Below the pieces are notes generated by a model that was not told where the DNA came from, did not search any database, and worked only from the letters and a program-made list of their open reading frames with translations. From SR-FBR-E99 sp963732365 (lineage in GTDB: Bacteria; Bacteroidota; Bacteroidia; Bacteroidales; VadinHA17): 64,000 nt of DNA. Made by a program: the position numbers and the translations under genes. Location: NCBI GenBank assembly GCA_963732365.1, contig CAVSZC010000005.1, positions 496,001 to 560,000 on the forward strand. Reading direction: 5' to 3'. Below are positions 1 to 10,849 of the stretch, piece by piece (position 1 is the first letter of the stretch; the number at the start of each line of letters is the position of its first letter).

Positions 1-2
1 CG

Positions 3-3000
3 ACAGGATCGGGAAAGTACAGGATAACACAGACTCACGCCAGTTATCCTGACACTACTCTCAACTGTACCTGGGATATCGCAATGTTTCCCTACCTGTA
101 CAATACCGGGACGTTGCAGCCAAATCTTTATGTAACAGTCAACCAGGTCATTGTTCAGATTCCCAATTACAAGCGAGACAACGGCACCCCGGTTCCAGGT
201 ACCGGAGATCTCGGCATTGACCCTCCGGTAAACGATCCACGAACCCTTTTCTGTGTCGGAGATGATATAGTTGCTTTTATTTTTGAAGATGCCACAGTAT
301 TTGACTGTCAGCTTCCTGTTGAGCCTGACCTGCCAAACATTTACCCCAGGCATGTTCAGTGGGTCTACGGCACACATACAGCAGCCGGAATACCCAATGT
401 ATTCATTGATGTTTTCGGGACCATGGTGCAGGTTACGGACACTAACGGGGTTGCCCTGACAGGCCCCTGGTATGTCAATCCTGACGGCACCCCCAATCCC
501 GGCGGTTATAATACCCCTTCCGGCTTCTTCGAAGGGCCTGTTATTCAGTATACATGGGATAACTTTACCAAGCTTCTCATTACACCGATGGCAGAGACAT
601 ATCCCATCTACCACGATGGTGATTTCGTAAGAGACCAGGCAGGAGATATTTTTGATGTCACTCTTCGTAACTGGGGTCCGTGTAATGCTTATAATCCGGG
701 AAACCCATTCACGTACATGGATGCCGTCACTGATTTTTCAAGACTTCGTCTTATAGCATCACCTCCTCTGCCCACTGCTCCTGACGTTACAATATGTTTT
801 GGCGGGACAAGAACTCTTACTGCCGTCAGGAACGGGGCTCCGAACCCGGGTCAGCTGTTCTGGTACAGCGATTCATTGTTTGCAAACCAGGTCGGAACCA
901 ACGCTACATACACTCCGCCTTTTACTGCTGTGGGCTCTTACCCTTACTGGGTACGTGAGATTTCAGGTCTTACGGGTTCATGCCCCGGACCTGCAGAGAA
1001 AGTTGTTCTGACTATAAATCCTATTCCAAACACCCCTACAGTAACCCGGACCGGGGCTGACTTCTGTTATGACGCTGCAAGCACAATAACTTTGACTGCG
1101 AACCCAAACACACCTCCTGCAATCACATCATATCAATGGTACATAGGCCCGTCGGCAATTGCCGGGGCCACATCAAGCACGATTGTGCTGAGCCAGATAG
1201 CTGAGACAGGCAGCTATACAGTAAGAACCTTCGGCATTTCCTCTACCTTCTGTCCCAGTCCGCTATCGGCAGCCACCTCCGTGACTATCGGAACACCAGC
1301 AACGGTTAATGCCGGTCTTGACCGGGAGACATGTTCAACTACCAATTCAATTACAGTTACGGCTACCCGCAGTGGTTCAGCAACATCATCCACGTGGACC
1401 ACTTCCGGCACCGGCACATTTGCCAGCCCTACGAGCCTTTCAACAACATACACCTTCAGTGCAGCCGACAAAACAGCTGGCACAGTCACACTTACAGTGA
1501 CAACAAATAATCCTGACGGGCCATGCCCGGCAGTAAGTGATGCTTTGGTGGTTACTATCTATCCTGCTGCCACTGTCTACGCAGGAGTTGATCAGTCAAT
1601 CTGTTCAACCACAGCATCGGCAAATCTGAATGGTACTTTTGGCGGCGGCGCGACCACAGTCACCTGGACCACATCCGGAAGCGGATCTTTCGGCGATATT
1701 AACAACCCGGTCACAACCTATACGCCAAGCGCTTCTGACCGCACTGCAGGGACAGTCACACTGACCCTGTCGACTGATAATCCCACTGGCCCTTGTACTG
1801 AAAGAAGTGACGCCATGGTGCTGACCATCAGGCCGGCCGCAACCGTAGATGCGGGTGCTGACCAGGTCATCTGTTCAACCAGTACCGTAGCTTTATCCGG
1901 ATCAAGGGCAGGAGGAGCTACATCTTCGACCTGGACCACTTCGGGAACAGGCACATTTGCCAATGCTACCCTGTTGAATACAACTTACACTCCGGGCGCG
2001 GCGGATATTACTGCCGGAACAGTCACTCTTACCCTCACCACAAATGATCCTTCTGGTCCATGTACTGCAGCAAGCGATGACATGGTTGTCACCATCAATC
2101 CTGCAGCCACAGTGAATGCAGGTCCGGATCAGTCGATATGTGCATTTGATCCTGCCACCCTTGCCGGCTCCATCGGCGGGTCGGCTGTCAGTGCAACATG
2201 GTCAGGCGGCGGTGGAACTTATGTCCCCAACGCAAATGCATTGAATGCTGTATATACACCTACTGCAGGTGAAAGGAGTTCAGGAACGGTTACCCTTACC
2301 CTTACAACCAATGACCCGGCCGGTCCCTGCGGGGCTGTCACTGATCAGGTAACCATAATCATCGGGGTGGAGCCAACAGTAGCAATAATCAACGGCAGCG
2401 GCGATGCCTGCGATGGCGCCTCGAGCTGGTTTTCCCTGACGGTTACAGGAGGTGCACCGCCGTATGTAGTCACATATACGCTTGATGGCGGAGCCAATAT
2501 TGTTGAATCAGGATATACAAACGGCACACATATTAATCTGGGTGTCCTTTCGGTAAATACTCATACTGTTCATATTGTCTCCATTCGTGACAACTGCTTA
2601 AGTTTAGTTCCTGCCGGCGGCCTGCCTGCAGATTATGTCTTCAGCATCAACGCAGTACCTTCTGCAGCTGCAACGATGAACAACACCCCTGCAATATGCA
2701 ACAATGGCACAACAGATATTGTGCTTCAGTCAACAGTACCATCATCAACCATAAGCTGGACTGTCTCCAACGCTCCTGCCACGACATGGTCAGCCGGCAA
2801 GGCGCCTGCTGGAGACAGCGGCGTAATCGGAACGGTTATTGCCCAGAACCTCGAACATAACGGAACGGCCCCTGTCACAGTCACCTATACGATTACCCCC
2901 AGGGGTCCTGCGCCTACCAACTGTCCGGGACCGCCTATCACGAGAGCGGTAGTTGTTAATCCAACCGCATTTGTAAATGATCCGCCAAACCAGACAGTGT

Positions 3001-4700
3001 GCAACGGGGACATTATTGCGGCCATTAACTTCACCACGAACAGGACAGGAGGGACAACGACATATGCATGGACCAACAATAACACTACCATTGGTCTTCC
3101 CGCGAGCGGATCAGGACCTATAGCGTCATTTACTGCCACAAATACCACCACCACCCCCAGAACCGGGACAATCACAGTTACTCCAACCTTTACCAACGGA
3201 GGGATAAGCTGTACCGGACCTGCCCAGACGTTCTCCATAACCGTAAATCCAACAGCACAGGTCAATGATCCGGCAGATCAGATTCACTGCAGCGGAACGG
3301 CTGTACCTGCATTTGATTTCTCTACTAACCGTAGTGGTGGTACTACGACTTATATATGGAGCAATTCAAACACTGCCATCGGTCTTGGTGCAGGAGGGAG
3401 CGGATCGCTTCCGCCTTTTACATCATCAAACGGCGGTAACACTCCGATCAGCGGCACGATAACCGTTACCCCAACCTTTACTGCAGGGTCGGTCAGCTGT
3501 TCCGGTCCTGCTGAGACCTTTACAATCACAGTCAACCCCAGACCTTCCATTACAGCCAAAACAACTGCAATCTGCAGCGGAGGGACGTTTACTGTAGCAC
3601 CGGCAAACGGAGGAGGAGATATCGTTCCTGCCGGAACGATGTATACATGGACTGTTCCTGTCATTACTCCGGCAGGAGCGATAACAGGAGGCACTGCACA
3701 GGCAACCGCACAGGCAAGCATCAGCCAGACATTGACAAATACAACCAATGCATCAGCTACTGCTGCATATACTGTCACTCCGGTATATGGCAGCTGTGCC
3801 GGAGCATCTTTCACGGTGACAGTAACAGTCAATCCCACTGCTTCAATAGCCAATAAGAGCACCACCATCTGCACTGCGACAGCATTCAGTATTATTCCTG
3901 CGAATGGCGGAGGTGATATAGTCCCTGTTGGCACGACATATACATGGACTGTACCTGTTATAAATCCGGCGGGAGCAATAACAGGAGGAAGCGCTCAGGC
4001 AACGGCCCAGACAGCCATAGGTCAGACACTGACCAATGCGACTGCTGCAACAGCCACGGCAACATACACAGTGACGCCATTGTCAGGCACCTGCACAGGA
4101 CCGACCTTTACAATAACTGTGACGGTCAATCCGTCTGCCCAGGTCAATGATCCGATTGACCAGGTTCATTGTGCAGGGGCTGCTGTGCCGGCATTTAACT
4201 TCAGTACGAACCGTACAGACGGAACCACGACTTATGTGTGGACCAACTCCAACACTGCCATAGGTCTCGGAGCAGGAGCAACAGGCAACCTGCCAGCCTT
4301 CACTGCAACCAATGCAGGGACGACACCGATAAGCGGCACCATAACAGTTACCCCTGCCTATACAAATGGCGGAGTCAGTTGTTCTGGCCTGGCACAGAGC
4401 TTCACAATAACCGTTAACCCCACACCTGTACTGAACAGCCCGCTGACACCGTCTGCAGTCTGCAGCAACACGCCATTCACTTACACGGCGACATCTTTGA
4501 CACCGCGGCACATCGTTCAGCTGGACAAGGCTGGCAGCTGCAGGAATCACGCCCGCTGGTTCCACTTCCGGCGTGACGAACGTCGTCAGCGAGACACTGC
4601 GGAATATTACATCAGCAACCATACCTGTTACTTATCAGTTTACCCTCACAGCCAATGGCTGTACAAATGTTCAGAACGTGGTCGTAAATATCAAACCTGA
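3..4700 (+). CDS. Adhesin segment 1: Ig/PKD-like repeat region
   Basis: The frame is open from base 3, before the first Met at 84, so this is the interior of a longer gene. The first 250 or so residues match no family I recognise. From about 780 the protein is a string of Ig-like/PKD-like modules with paired cysteines. Four modules begin with an AGxDQSIC-like motif (about 1310-2360). Three begin VNDPxDQxHC (about 2970-3240, 3260-3540, 4140-4420). Two near-twins begin TAICSGGTF or similar (about 3545-4135). The meaningful frame ends near 4506: after TATSLTP the translation becomes basic, non-homologous sequence, while the frame +1 relative to it resumes the Ig-like repeat (GTSFSW). The last ~190 bases of this ORF are therefore out of frame. 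Confidence 0.8.
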   Translation, partial: TGSGKYRITQTHASYPDTTLNCTWDIAMFPYLYNTGTLQPNLYVTVNQVIVQIPNYKRDNGTPVPGTGDLGIDPPVNDPRTLFCVGDDIVAFIFEDATVFDCQLPVEPDLPNIYPRHVQWVYGTHTAAGIPNVFIDVFGTMVQVTDTNGVALTGPWYVNPDGTPNPGGYNTPSGFFEGPVIQYTWDNFTKLLITPMAETYPIYHDGDFVRDQAGDIFDVTLRNWGPCNAYNPGNPFTYMDAVTDFSRLRLIASPPLPTAPDVTICFGGTRTLTAVRNGAPNPGQLFWYSDSLFANQVGTNATYTPPFTAVGSYPYWVREISGLTGSCPGPAEKVVLTINPIPNTPTVTRTGADFCYDAASTITLTANPNTPPAITSYQWYIGPSAIAGATSSTIVLSQIAETGSYTVRTFGISSTFCPSPLSAATSVTIGTPATVNAGLDRETCSTTNSITVTATRSGSATSSTWTTSGTGTFASPTSLSTTYTFSAADKTAGTVTLTVTTNNPDGPCPAVSDALVVTIYPAATVYAGVDQSICSTTASANLNGTFGGGATTVTWTTSGSGSFGDINNPVTTYTPSASDRTAGTVTLTLSTDNPTGPCTERSDAMVLTIRPAATVDAGADQVICSTSTVALSGSRAGGATSSTWTTSGTGTFANATLLNTTYTPGAADITAGTVTLTLTTNDPSGPCTAASDDMVVTINPAATVNAGPDQSICAFDPATLAGSIGGSAVSATWSGGGGTYVPNANALNAVYTPTAGERSSGTVTLTLTTNDPAGPCGAVTDQVTIIIGVEPTVAIINGSGDACDGASSWFSLTVTGGAPPYVVTYTLDGGANIVESGYTNGTHINLGVLSVNTHTVHIVSIRDNCLSLVPAGGLPADYVFSINAVPSAAATMNNTPAICNNGTTDIVLQSTVPSSTISWTVSNAPATTWSAGKAPAGDSGVIGTVIAQNLEHNGTAPVTVTYTITPRGPAPTNCPGPPITRAVVVNPTAFVNDPPNQTVCNGDIIAAINFTTNRTGGTTTYAWTNNNTTIGLPASGSGPIASFTATNTTTTPRTGTITVTPTFTNGGISCTGPAQTFSITVNPTAQVNDPADQIHCSGTAVPAFDFSTNRSGGTTTYIWSNSNTAIGLGAGGSGSLPPFTSSNGGNTPISGTITVTPTFTAGSVSCSGPAETFTITVNPRPSITAKTTAICSGGTFTVAPANGGGDIVPAGTMYTWTVPVITPAGAITGGTAQATAQASISQTLTNTTNASATAAYTVTPVYGSCAGASFTVTVTVNPTASIANKSTTICTATAFSIIPANGGGDIVPVGTTYTWTVPVINPAGAITGGSAQATAQTAIGQTLTNATAATATATYTVTPLSGTCTGPTFTITVTVNPSAQVNDPIDQVHCAGAAVPAFNFSTNRTDGTTTYVWTNSNTAIGLGAGATGNLPAFTATNAGTTPISGTITVTPAYTNGGVSCSGLAQSFTITVNPTPVLNSPLTPSAVCSNTPFTYTATSLTPRHIVQLDKAGSCRNHARWFHFRRDERRQRDTAEYYISNHTCYLSVYPHSQWLYKCSERGRKYQT
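1300..2370 (+). repeat. Four tandem Ig/PKD-like modules (AGxDQSIC type)
   Basis: There are four consecutive units of roughly 85-90 residues, opening AGLDRETC, AGVDQSIC, AGADQVIC and AGPDQSIC. All share a TWTTSGTGTF-like strand and end AGTVTLTLTTNDPxGPC. The DNA of the units has diverged at synonymous sites, so these are old duplications held at protein level, not recent copies. Confidence 0.75.
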
Positions 4701-7700
4701 ACCGGTTATATCAAATCAGTCTGTCAACGTGTGTTCAGGCGAGACACTTACCCATACCATTCTTCTTGACAACTTTGGTCCGGCTGCGGGTGTCACATTC
4801 ACATGGCCTGCTCCGACACTTTCAGGCGGACTGACAGGCGGCACAGAGAGGTTAGCTCCCTCATCGGCCGACATGACTGATACGTTTGTCAATACATCAG
4901 GCGGGGCTGAGACTGCTACATACACAGTCACACCATTCTATGATGGCTGTGCGGGTCAGCCCAGGGATATAGTAGTTACCGTAGGATCACAGCCTGTGCT
5001 TGATCCGGGTCTGAACAGAAGCATCTGCAGCGGTCTGCCGACAGGACTTACGCTTGCAGTTGCGCCGACTTCTTCGCCTGCTACGTCGTATGATGTATTC
5101 TCGATTACTGTTCAGGGGGGACTGGTTCCCAATGCAGGAAACGTGACGGCAGCTAATACTGTCGGAGCCAGTTACCTGGCAAATGACAGGTTCGTGAACG
5201 AAACAGGAACCGACAGGACGGTTACCTACAGGGTAAGACCTGTCTTCGGTACTACCTGTATAGGCGACTGGGTGAATGTGGTAGTTACAGTCAGGCCGCA
5301 ACCGGTAATACAGCCTAACCAGCTGAAGACTGTATGTTCAAATACACCTGTGAACATGGAGATAAGACTGGTGCCTGTTAACACCCCTGCCAGCTCAACC
5401 TTTAGCTGGCCTCAGCCTGCGATGTCAGCCGGATTGCCACAGGGTACGGCACGCGCCAACATACCTGCTGATCCTGCAGGGGCTCTTCATATAACTGATG
5501 TTCTTGTAAATTATGGTCTTACCCCGATAACTGCCACATACTCTGTCACACCCAGAAGTTCATTCATGTGTGCAGGTACTCCTGTAGATGTTGTTATTAC
5601 GGTAAATCCGGAACCAGGTCCTCCTGCAATAACAGGAAAGGATACCCTGTGCGTTGGTGAGGCATCTGTGGTCTATACAGTGCCTCTTAATGCCGGCTCA
5701 CAATATTTCTGGAATGTACCTGCTTCGGTTGGTGTTAAAACATTTGATGTAAACTCCAATGCAATAATCATAACTGCAGCCGGGGTAGCCGGCAACGGCA
5801 ATATTACCGTTACAGAGCGGAACAGCTACGGTTGTTCAGGTATTGCCGGATCATTCCATGTAGTGGTGATGGGACCATCGCCTACAGCAACTGTTGGAGG
5901 AGATCCGACGGTCTGTGCACTGGAGACAGGTGTTTATTCGGTTCCGGCTAATCCCGGATCAGTTTATACATGGTCGCTGCCGACAGGTGCAGCACTGATC
6001 GGTGATCCGACTGCAGCCTCTGTTATGATAACATTCGGTACTGTAAGCGGAAACATTTCCGTGAGGGAGGTGAACACTGCCGGCTGTATTACAAACCACA
6101 CGCCGCTGGCTGTAACGGTGCGTCCTCTGCCTACTGCTGTCATAAGCAACAGCGGAGTCATCTGTGTCGAGGATATGTTTAATATCAATATCGCTCTTAC
6201 AGGAACAGCTCCATGGACAGTTGTTTATGCGATAAACGGTACGCCGCAGGCTTCACTCCCCATTGCGGCAACTCCTTACACACTGGCTACAAACGTTGCC
6301 GGCAACTATACTATTGTATCGGTAACTGATGCTAACCTGTGTACAGGTACCGGTATTGGAAATGCCACGGTAAGCCATTATCCGATACCTACCGCAGCCA
6401 TCAGCGGCACTGCAGCAATATGTAACGGAGAAAGTACGGTGATTACCATATCTCTCACAGGGGCCGCCCCGTATGACTTTGTTTATACAGACGGCACCAC
6501 ACCGGTAACCGTCACAGATCATCCCACAAATACTTACACTGCTACGGTAAGTCCAACTGTAGACAGGACTTATACACTTGTTTCATTTGCCGATAACCAC
6601 GGTTGCGATGGGTTCATGTCAGGCTCTGCCATTATTACTATCAATGCCCAGCCGGTACTCTCGTTTGCAGTGACAGACAACTTATGCAATGGTGACAACA
6701 CCGGAGCCATCAACCTTACAGTAGCCGGATCCGGGATTAACAGCTTCGCATGGACAGGTAATGACGGGTACACAAATACCTCTGAGGATCTGACCGCGAT
6801 CAGGGCGGGGCTCTACAGTGTCACTGTCACCAGCGGCGATGGCTGCGTTGCCAGCGGACAGGCTACCGTCCTTCAGCCTGTTCCACTTACGCTCTCTTCG
6901 ACCGGGAATATGACAATTCTCTGCAATGGTGATCCGACAGGTTCCGGCAGCTTCACAGCAGCAGGGGGAACAGCACCTTATACCTTTACAACATTGGTTA
7001 ATACTGCAGGGGCTACACTTACAACTTCCGGATCAACAGTCGCAGTAACTGATGCAGGAGGAGGTACAATCACCCTGCGGGTGACCGATGCCCATAACTG
7101 TACTGCAGAGTCAACCATTATTGTAACCGAGCCGCCAGTACTTATTTTGAGTGCCACTACTACAAATATTGCCTGTTATGGAGATAATACCGGATTAATA
7201 ATCACCTCTGTGACCGGAGGAGTGGCTCCTTACCTCTATTCCTGGACGACAGTAGGCGGCAGCGGACTTATTTCCGGTGCATCGAACCAGAGTGGTCTTA
7301 CTGCAGGTACGTATAATGTAACTGTCACAGATGCCAACGGATGTACGACAACCGGCTCATGGACTCTGACACAGCCTGATGAGATCACAGTGAATGTGAC
7401 GACAGACGACAGTCTTATCGGCACCTGCTCCGATGCACAGCTCGATGCGGCTGTTGCCGGAGGTGTAATGCCAGTAGGTGGATATCTCTTCAGCTGGTCG
7501 CCGACAGCCGGACTGAGTGATGCAAATATTGCCAATCCTGTTGCATCTCCCGCCTCAACGACTACATATACAGTCACCGTCACTGATGCCAACGGTTGTA
7601 CAAAGACAGGTTCAATCACCATAAATGTGGCACCTGTGCTTACGGCCGTGGCCTTTGCTGATGATAATCTAATCGGCGCCTGCCCGCTCTCTGAGGCACA

Positions 7701-9852
7701 GCTCAATGTCAGCGTCAACGGCGGCGAGGCACCATACAGCTACAGCTGGCTGCCCGCAGCAGGGCTCTCTTCTGCCATAATACAGAATCCGGTGGCCAAG
7801 CCGTTAGCAGCAACGACCTATACGTTCACTGTAACTGATGCCAACGGATGTATTGCTACGGCAAACGTCACCATCAACATTGCTCCGCCGCTTGTTGCGA
7901 CGGCAGCTGTTGATGATGACCCGATCGGAGCGTGTCCGTCATCTGTGGCCCGTCTGAGCACGACGGTTACCGGAGGCGAAGGAGGTTACACATATCTATG
8001 GGATAATGCGTCAACACTTACCAGTGCAACGATAGCCAATCCGACGGCCAAACCGGCTGTCTCCACACTGTACACCGTAACTGTCACCGATTCCAACGGT
8101 TGTCAGACGACGGCAACAGTCATGGTTAACGTTGCTCCGCCACTGACAGTAACAGCCTTTGCAGATGATAATATAATAGGCAATTGCCCCACCTCGGTGG
8201 CCATCCTGACTGCGACTGGTTCCGGTGGAGAGTTACCTCTGTCAGGTGACTATATCTACAACTGGTCACCTGCTGCCGGGCTGAACTATCCTAATGTCAA
8301 GAGCCCGGTTGCCAAACCGGCAGCAAGCACAATCTACACTGTTGTAATCACTGACAGGAACGGTTGTACTGCAACTGACACGGTTGCCATAACTGTCAGA
8401 CCTCCGATAGTTCTGACAACTACACCTCTGGTATATGCAGGAGGTTACAATGTTAAATGTAACGGAGCCTCAGACGGGGAAATAGATCTGGGTGTGACCG
8501 GAGGTGAAGGGCCATACATATATTCATGGACAGGTCCGGCCGGCTACACCTCTGCCATTGAAGACATCTCAGGTCTCAGGGCAGGCACATACAACATCAC
8601 CGTTACCGATGCAAACGGATGCAGCTCAACAACTGTTGCCGTTCTGCTTGAGCCCGCTGTTCTTACCATGGGCAAGACTCCTGATGTGGTTCTTTCATGC
8701 AATGGTGATGCCACTGCAACAGGTTCGTTTACAGTTTCCGGAGGCACATCTCCGTATAATGTGGTTGTTGTAAGCAACAGTGCCGGTGCTTCGATTACCA
8801 TCAATCCGACATCGCTTGCCTTCACCGGCGGTGGTGCCGGAACAATAACTGCCGGTGTTACTGATGCAAACGACTGTTATGCTGAAGCTACAATCGTTAT
8901 CAGTGAGCCGCCCCAGTTGATGCCGGGTAGTATTACCGGCGACCAGGAGGTCTGTTATCTCGGTAACCCGACGGTACTTAGCGAGGTTACACCTCCTTCA
9001 GGCGGTCCGGGTGTTATTCTAATGCAATGGGAGCGCAGCCTCGACGCAGGAGGAAGCTGGAGCAATGTTCCGGGGGCAACAACGCCATCCTATGATCCTC
9101 CGGCAGGTATTCAGCAGACTACGCACTTCCGACGCAGGGTAAACTCCGGGACGTGTGATCCCGAATACAGCGACACGGTAATTGTTACTGTAAATCCGCT
9201 TCCCGAAGCATTAATATCAGGTACAGCGTTTATATGTCCGGGAGATGCTGCGACTGTAACTCTAACCGTCACGACAGGTGAGACTCCCTACACGGTTGTT
9301 CTAAGTGACGGGACTACGGTTGCGGGTTATAACAGCGGTGCACCTATAACGGTCAATCCGCTGGTCACAACCACATATACGATAACTTCGATAACTGATA
9401 ATAACGGATGTGCAGTAACAGCTCCTCATGCCAATCTGACCGGATCAGCCACCATTACCACAAAGGTTGTTCCGGAGATTGCCCTGCAGCCACTGAATCT
9501 GACTGTCTGCGAGGATGATGTTGCAACCTTTACCACCGATGCCGGCATGACAACCAATCCTTCATACCAGTGGTACGTCAACGACGGTTCGGGGATGACC
9601 CCTATTGTCGGTGAAATTGCGGCAATACTCAATGTTACCGCCTCTTCGACGATGAACGGCTATAGCTACCAGGTTGTAGTATCAGGCGATTGCCCGGTAC
9701 CTGTTCCTTCAGATATCGTTACCCTCACAGTCAGTGAGAAGCCTGAGATAACTACTCAACCCGAGTTTCTGCAACACTGTGTTCAGGTGAGAATGCAGTC
9801 TTCACGGCTGATGCCGGCGTTACTACAAATCCGGTTTACCAGTGGTATGTGA
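4573..9852 (+). CDS. Adhesin segment 2: PKD-like and SprB repeat region
   Basis: This continues segment 1 in another frame; real homology starts near 4507, upstream of the ATG used here. It holds PKD-like modules (about 4690-6650) and then SprB-type repeats, recognisable by CNGDNTG or CNGASDG openings and VTVTDANGC endings (about 6680-8640). Between these is a run of four to five tandem units of roughly 80 residues with the pattern DDNLIGxCPxS...AKPAAxTTYTVTVTDANGC (about 7390-8390). SprB repeats are typical of the mobile gliding adhesin of Flavobacterium and related surface proteins. Near 9778 the sequence TGTGTT looks like a two-base duplication: removing GT restores QHCSGENAVF in frame. 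The last ~75 bases of this ORF are out of frame. Confidence 0.8.
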   Translation: MTNVVSETLRNITSATIPVTYQFTLTANGCTNVQNVVVNIKPEPVISNQSVNVCSGETLTHTILLDNFGPAAGVTFTWPAPTLSGGLTGGTERLAPSSADMTDTFVNTSGGAETATYTVTPFYDGCAGQPRDIVVTVGSQPVLDPGLNRSICSGLPTGLTLAVAPTSSPATSYDVFSITVQGGLVPNAGNVTAANTVGASYLANDRFVNETGTDRTVTYRVRPVFGTTCIGDWVNVVVTVRPQPVIQPNQLKTVCSNTPVNMEIRLVPVNTPASSTFSWPQPAMSAGLPQGTARANIPADPAGALHITDVLVNYGLTPITATYSVTPRSSFMCAGTPVDVVITVNPEPGPPAITGKDTLCVGEASVVYTVPLNAGSQYFWNVPASVGVKTFDVNSNAIIITAAGVAGNGNITVTERNSYGCSGIAGSFHVVVMGPSPTATVGGDPTVCALETGVYSVPANPGSVYTWSLPTGAALIGDPTAASVMITFGTVSGNISVREVNTAGCITNHTPLAVTVRPLPTAVISNSGVICVEDMFNINIALTGTAPWTVVYAINGTPQASLPIAATPYTLATNVAGNYTIVSVTDANLCTGTGIGNATVSHYPIPTAAISGTAAICNGESTVITISLTGAAPYDFVYTDGTTPVTVTDHPTNTYTATVSPTVDRTYTLVSFADNHGCDGFMSGSAIITINAQPVLSFAVTDNLCNGDNTGAINLTVAGSGINSFAWTGNDGYTNTSEDLTAIRAGLYSVTVTSGDGCVASGQATVLQPVPLTLSSTGNMTILCNGDPTGSGSFTAAGGTAPYTFTTLVNTAGATLTTSGSTVAVTDAGGGTITLRVTDAHNCTAESTIIVTEPPVLILSATTTNIACYGDNTGLIITSVTGGVAPYLYSWTTVGGSGLISGASNQSGLTAGTYNVTVTDANGCTTTGSWTLTQPDEITVNVTTDDSLIGTCSDAQLDAAVAGGVMPVGGYLFSWSPTAGLSDANIANPVASPASTTTYTVTVTDANGCTKTGSITINVAPVLTAVAFADDNLIGACPLSEAQLNVSVNGGEAPYSYSWLPAAGLSSAIIQNPVAKPLAATTYTFTVTDANGCIATANVTINIAPPLVATAAVDDDPIGACPSSVARLSTTVTGGEGGYTYLWDNASTLTSATIANPTAKPAVSTLYTVTVTDSNGCQTTATVMVNVAPPLTVTAFADDNIIGNCPTSVAILTATGSGGELPLSGDYIYNWSPAAGLNYPNVKSPVAKPAASTIYTVVITDRNGCTATDTVAITVRPPIVLTTTPLVYAGGYNVKCNGASDGEIDLGVTGGEGPYIYSWTGPAGYTSAIEDISGLRAGTYNITVTDANGCSSTTVAVLLEPAVLTMGKTPDVVLSCNGDATATGSFTVSGGTSPYNVVVVSNSAGASITINPTSLAFTGGGAGTITAGVTDANDCYAEATIVISEPPQLMPGSITGDQEVCYLGNPTVLSEVTPPSGGPGVILMQWERSLDAGGSWSNVPGATTPSYDPPAGIQQTTHFRRRVNSGTCDPEYSDTVIVTVNPLPEALISGTAFICPGDAATVTLTVTTGETPYTVVLSDGTTVAGYNSGAPITVNPLVTTTYTITSITDNNGCAVTAPHANLTGSATITTKVVPEIALQPLNLTVCEDDVATFTTDAGMTTNPSYQWYVNDGSGMTPIVGEIAAILNVTASSTMNGYSYQVVVSGDCPVPVPSDIVTLTVSEKPEITTQPEFLQHCVQVRMQSSRLMPALLQIRFTSGM
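7380..8400 (+). repeat. Tandem SprB-like units (DDNLIGxCP type)
   Basis: Four to five tandem units of about 80 residues start DDSLIGTC, DDNLIGAC, DDDPIGAC or DDNIIGNC. They share a W-x-PAAGL strand, a NPVAKPAA segment and a closing TVTVTDANGC. They lie inside segment 2 of the adhesin. Confidence 0.75.
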
Positions 9853-9935
9853 ATGCAGGTACTGGAATGGACTCCGGCAGTCGGGCACGCTATCAGGGGG
9901 CTAACGACGAATACACTTAACTGTGGTGAGCGTGC

Positions 9936-10715
9936 TTGAGTCGATGTCTGGTTACGTTATTGGTCCGTGTATTGGTCCTGTACTCCGTATTTGCGGCGGA
10001 CTGCACCGTCACTCTTACAGTGACCCGCCAGGCAGAGATAACCCAGCATCCGCAGAGTCTTGTGCTTTGCGAAGGTGCACCGGCTGTCTTTGCGGTGAAT
10101 GCAGGTCTTACCACCAATCCTTCATACGAGTGGCAGATCAGCACTGACGGCGGACTTAACTGGTTACCGATACCCGGTGCCACAAATGCAACATATACTA
10201 TAGCCGCGGTGGCTACTGCTGACAACAATACAGCTTACAGGGCTGTTGTAAGAAGCAGTTGCGGATCGAGTGTGACATCATTCCCGGCATATCTGACAGT
10301 AAATGAGCTGCCGGAGATAGTCACGCAGCCTCAGCCGGATATTGTTTGCGAATATGAAATCGCTGAATTTATTGTTGATGCCGGCGTAACGACAGGTGCA
10401 GCATACAGGTGGCAGCGCAGCACCGACTCGGGCGTCAACTGGATTGACCTGATTGAGAGTGCAACATATTTCGGAGTGTCAACTCCGAACCTGAAGGTCA
10501 ACGGAACAGTCAGGACCATGAGCGGAGACATGTTCAGAGTATTGGTTAGCGGAACCTGCTATCCTCCGGTTACTTCAGATGAAGTGCTCCTCACGGTTAA
10601 CTATGCACCTCAGATACTTACCGAACCTGTTGCAGCATCAATATGCGAGAATACAAATACATCGTTTACAGTTACAGCACAGGGTACTGCGATACAGCTA
10701 CCAGTGGTTTGTTGA
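9936..10715 (+). CDS. Adhesin segment 3: Ig-like domains
   Basis: This carries about three Ig-like domains of the type ITQHPQSLVLCEGAPAVFAVNAG...YEWQ, continuing the domain string of segment 2. Between 9778 and about 9990 the homologous reading frame changes four times, so the N-terminal ~15 residues of this ORF are not reliable and the ATG at 9936 is not a true start. Near 10695 the frame is lost again: the next strand of the Ig domain (YQWFVDPATGTFEPIDD) is read one base over, from 10699 to about 10860, in a short bridge that ends at 10899. Confidence 0.7.
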   Translation: MSRCLVTLLVRVLVLYSVFAADCTVTLTVTRQAEITQHPQSLVLCEGAPAVFAVNAGLTTNPSYEWQISTDGGLNWLPIPGATNATYTIAAVATADNNTAYRAVVRSSCGSSVTSFPAYLTVNELPEIVTQPQPDIVCEYEIAEFIVDAGVTTGAAYRWQRSTDSGVNWIDLIESATYFGVSTPNLKVNGTVRTMSGDMFRVLVSGTCYPPVTSDEVLLTVNYAPQILTEPVAASICENTNTSFTVTAQGTAIQLPVVC

Positions 10716-10849
10716 TCCAGCCACCGGTACATTTGAACCGATAGACGATATCGGAGTATACTCAGGTGCAACATCCGAAACACTGACCCTGACAAATGTA
10801 CCCAGGACGTATGACAATTACAGGTACCGGGTTGAGGTAACCGGTACCT

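Noticed and set aside
1300..8400. Tandem repeats as a CRISPR array or recent DNA duplication
   Set aside because: The units are 80-90 codons long, in frame, diverged at synonymous sites and encode protein domains.
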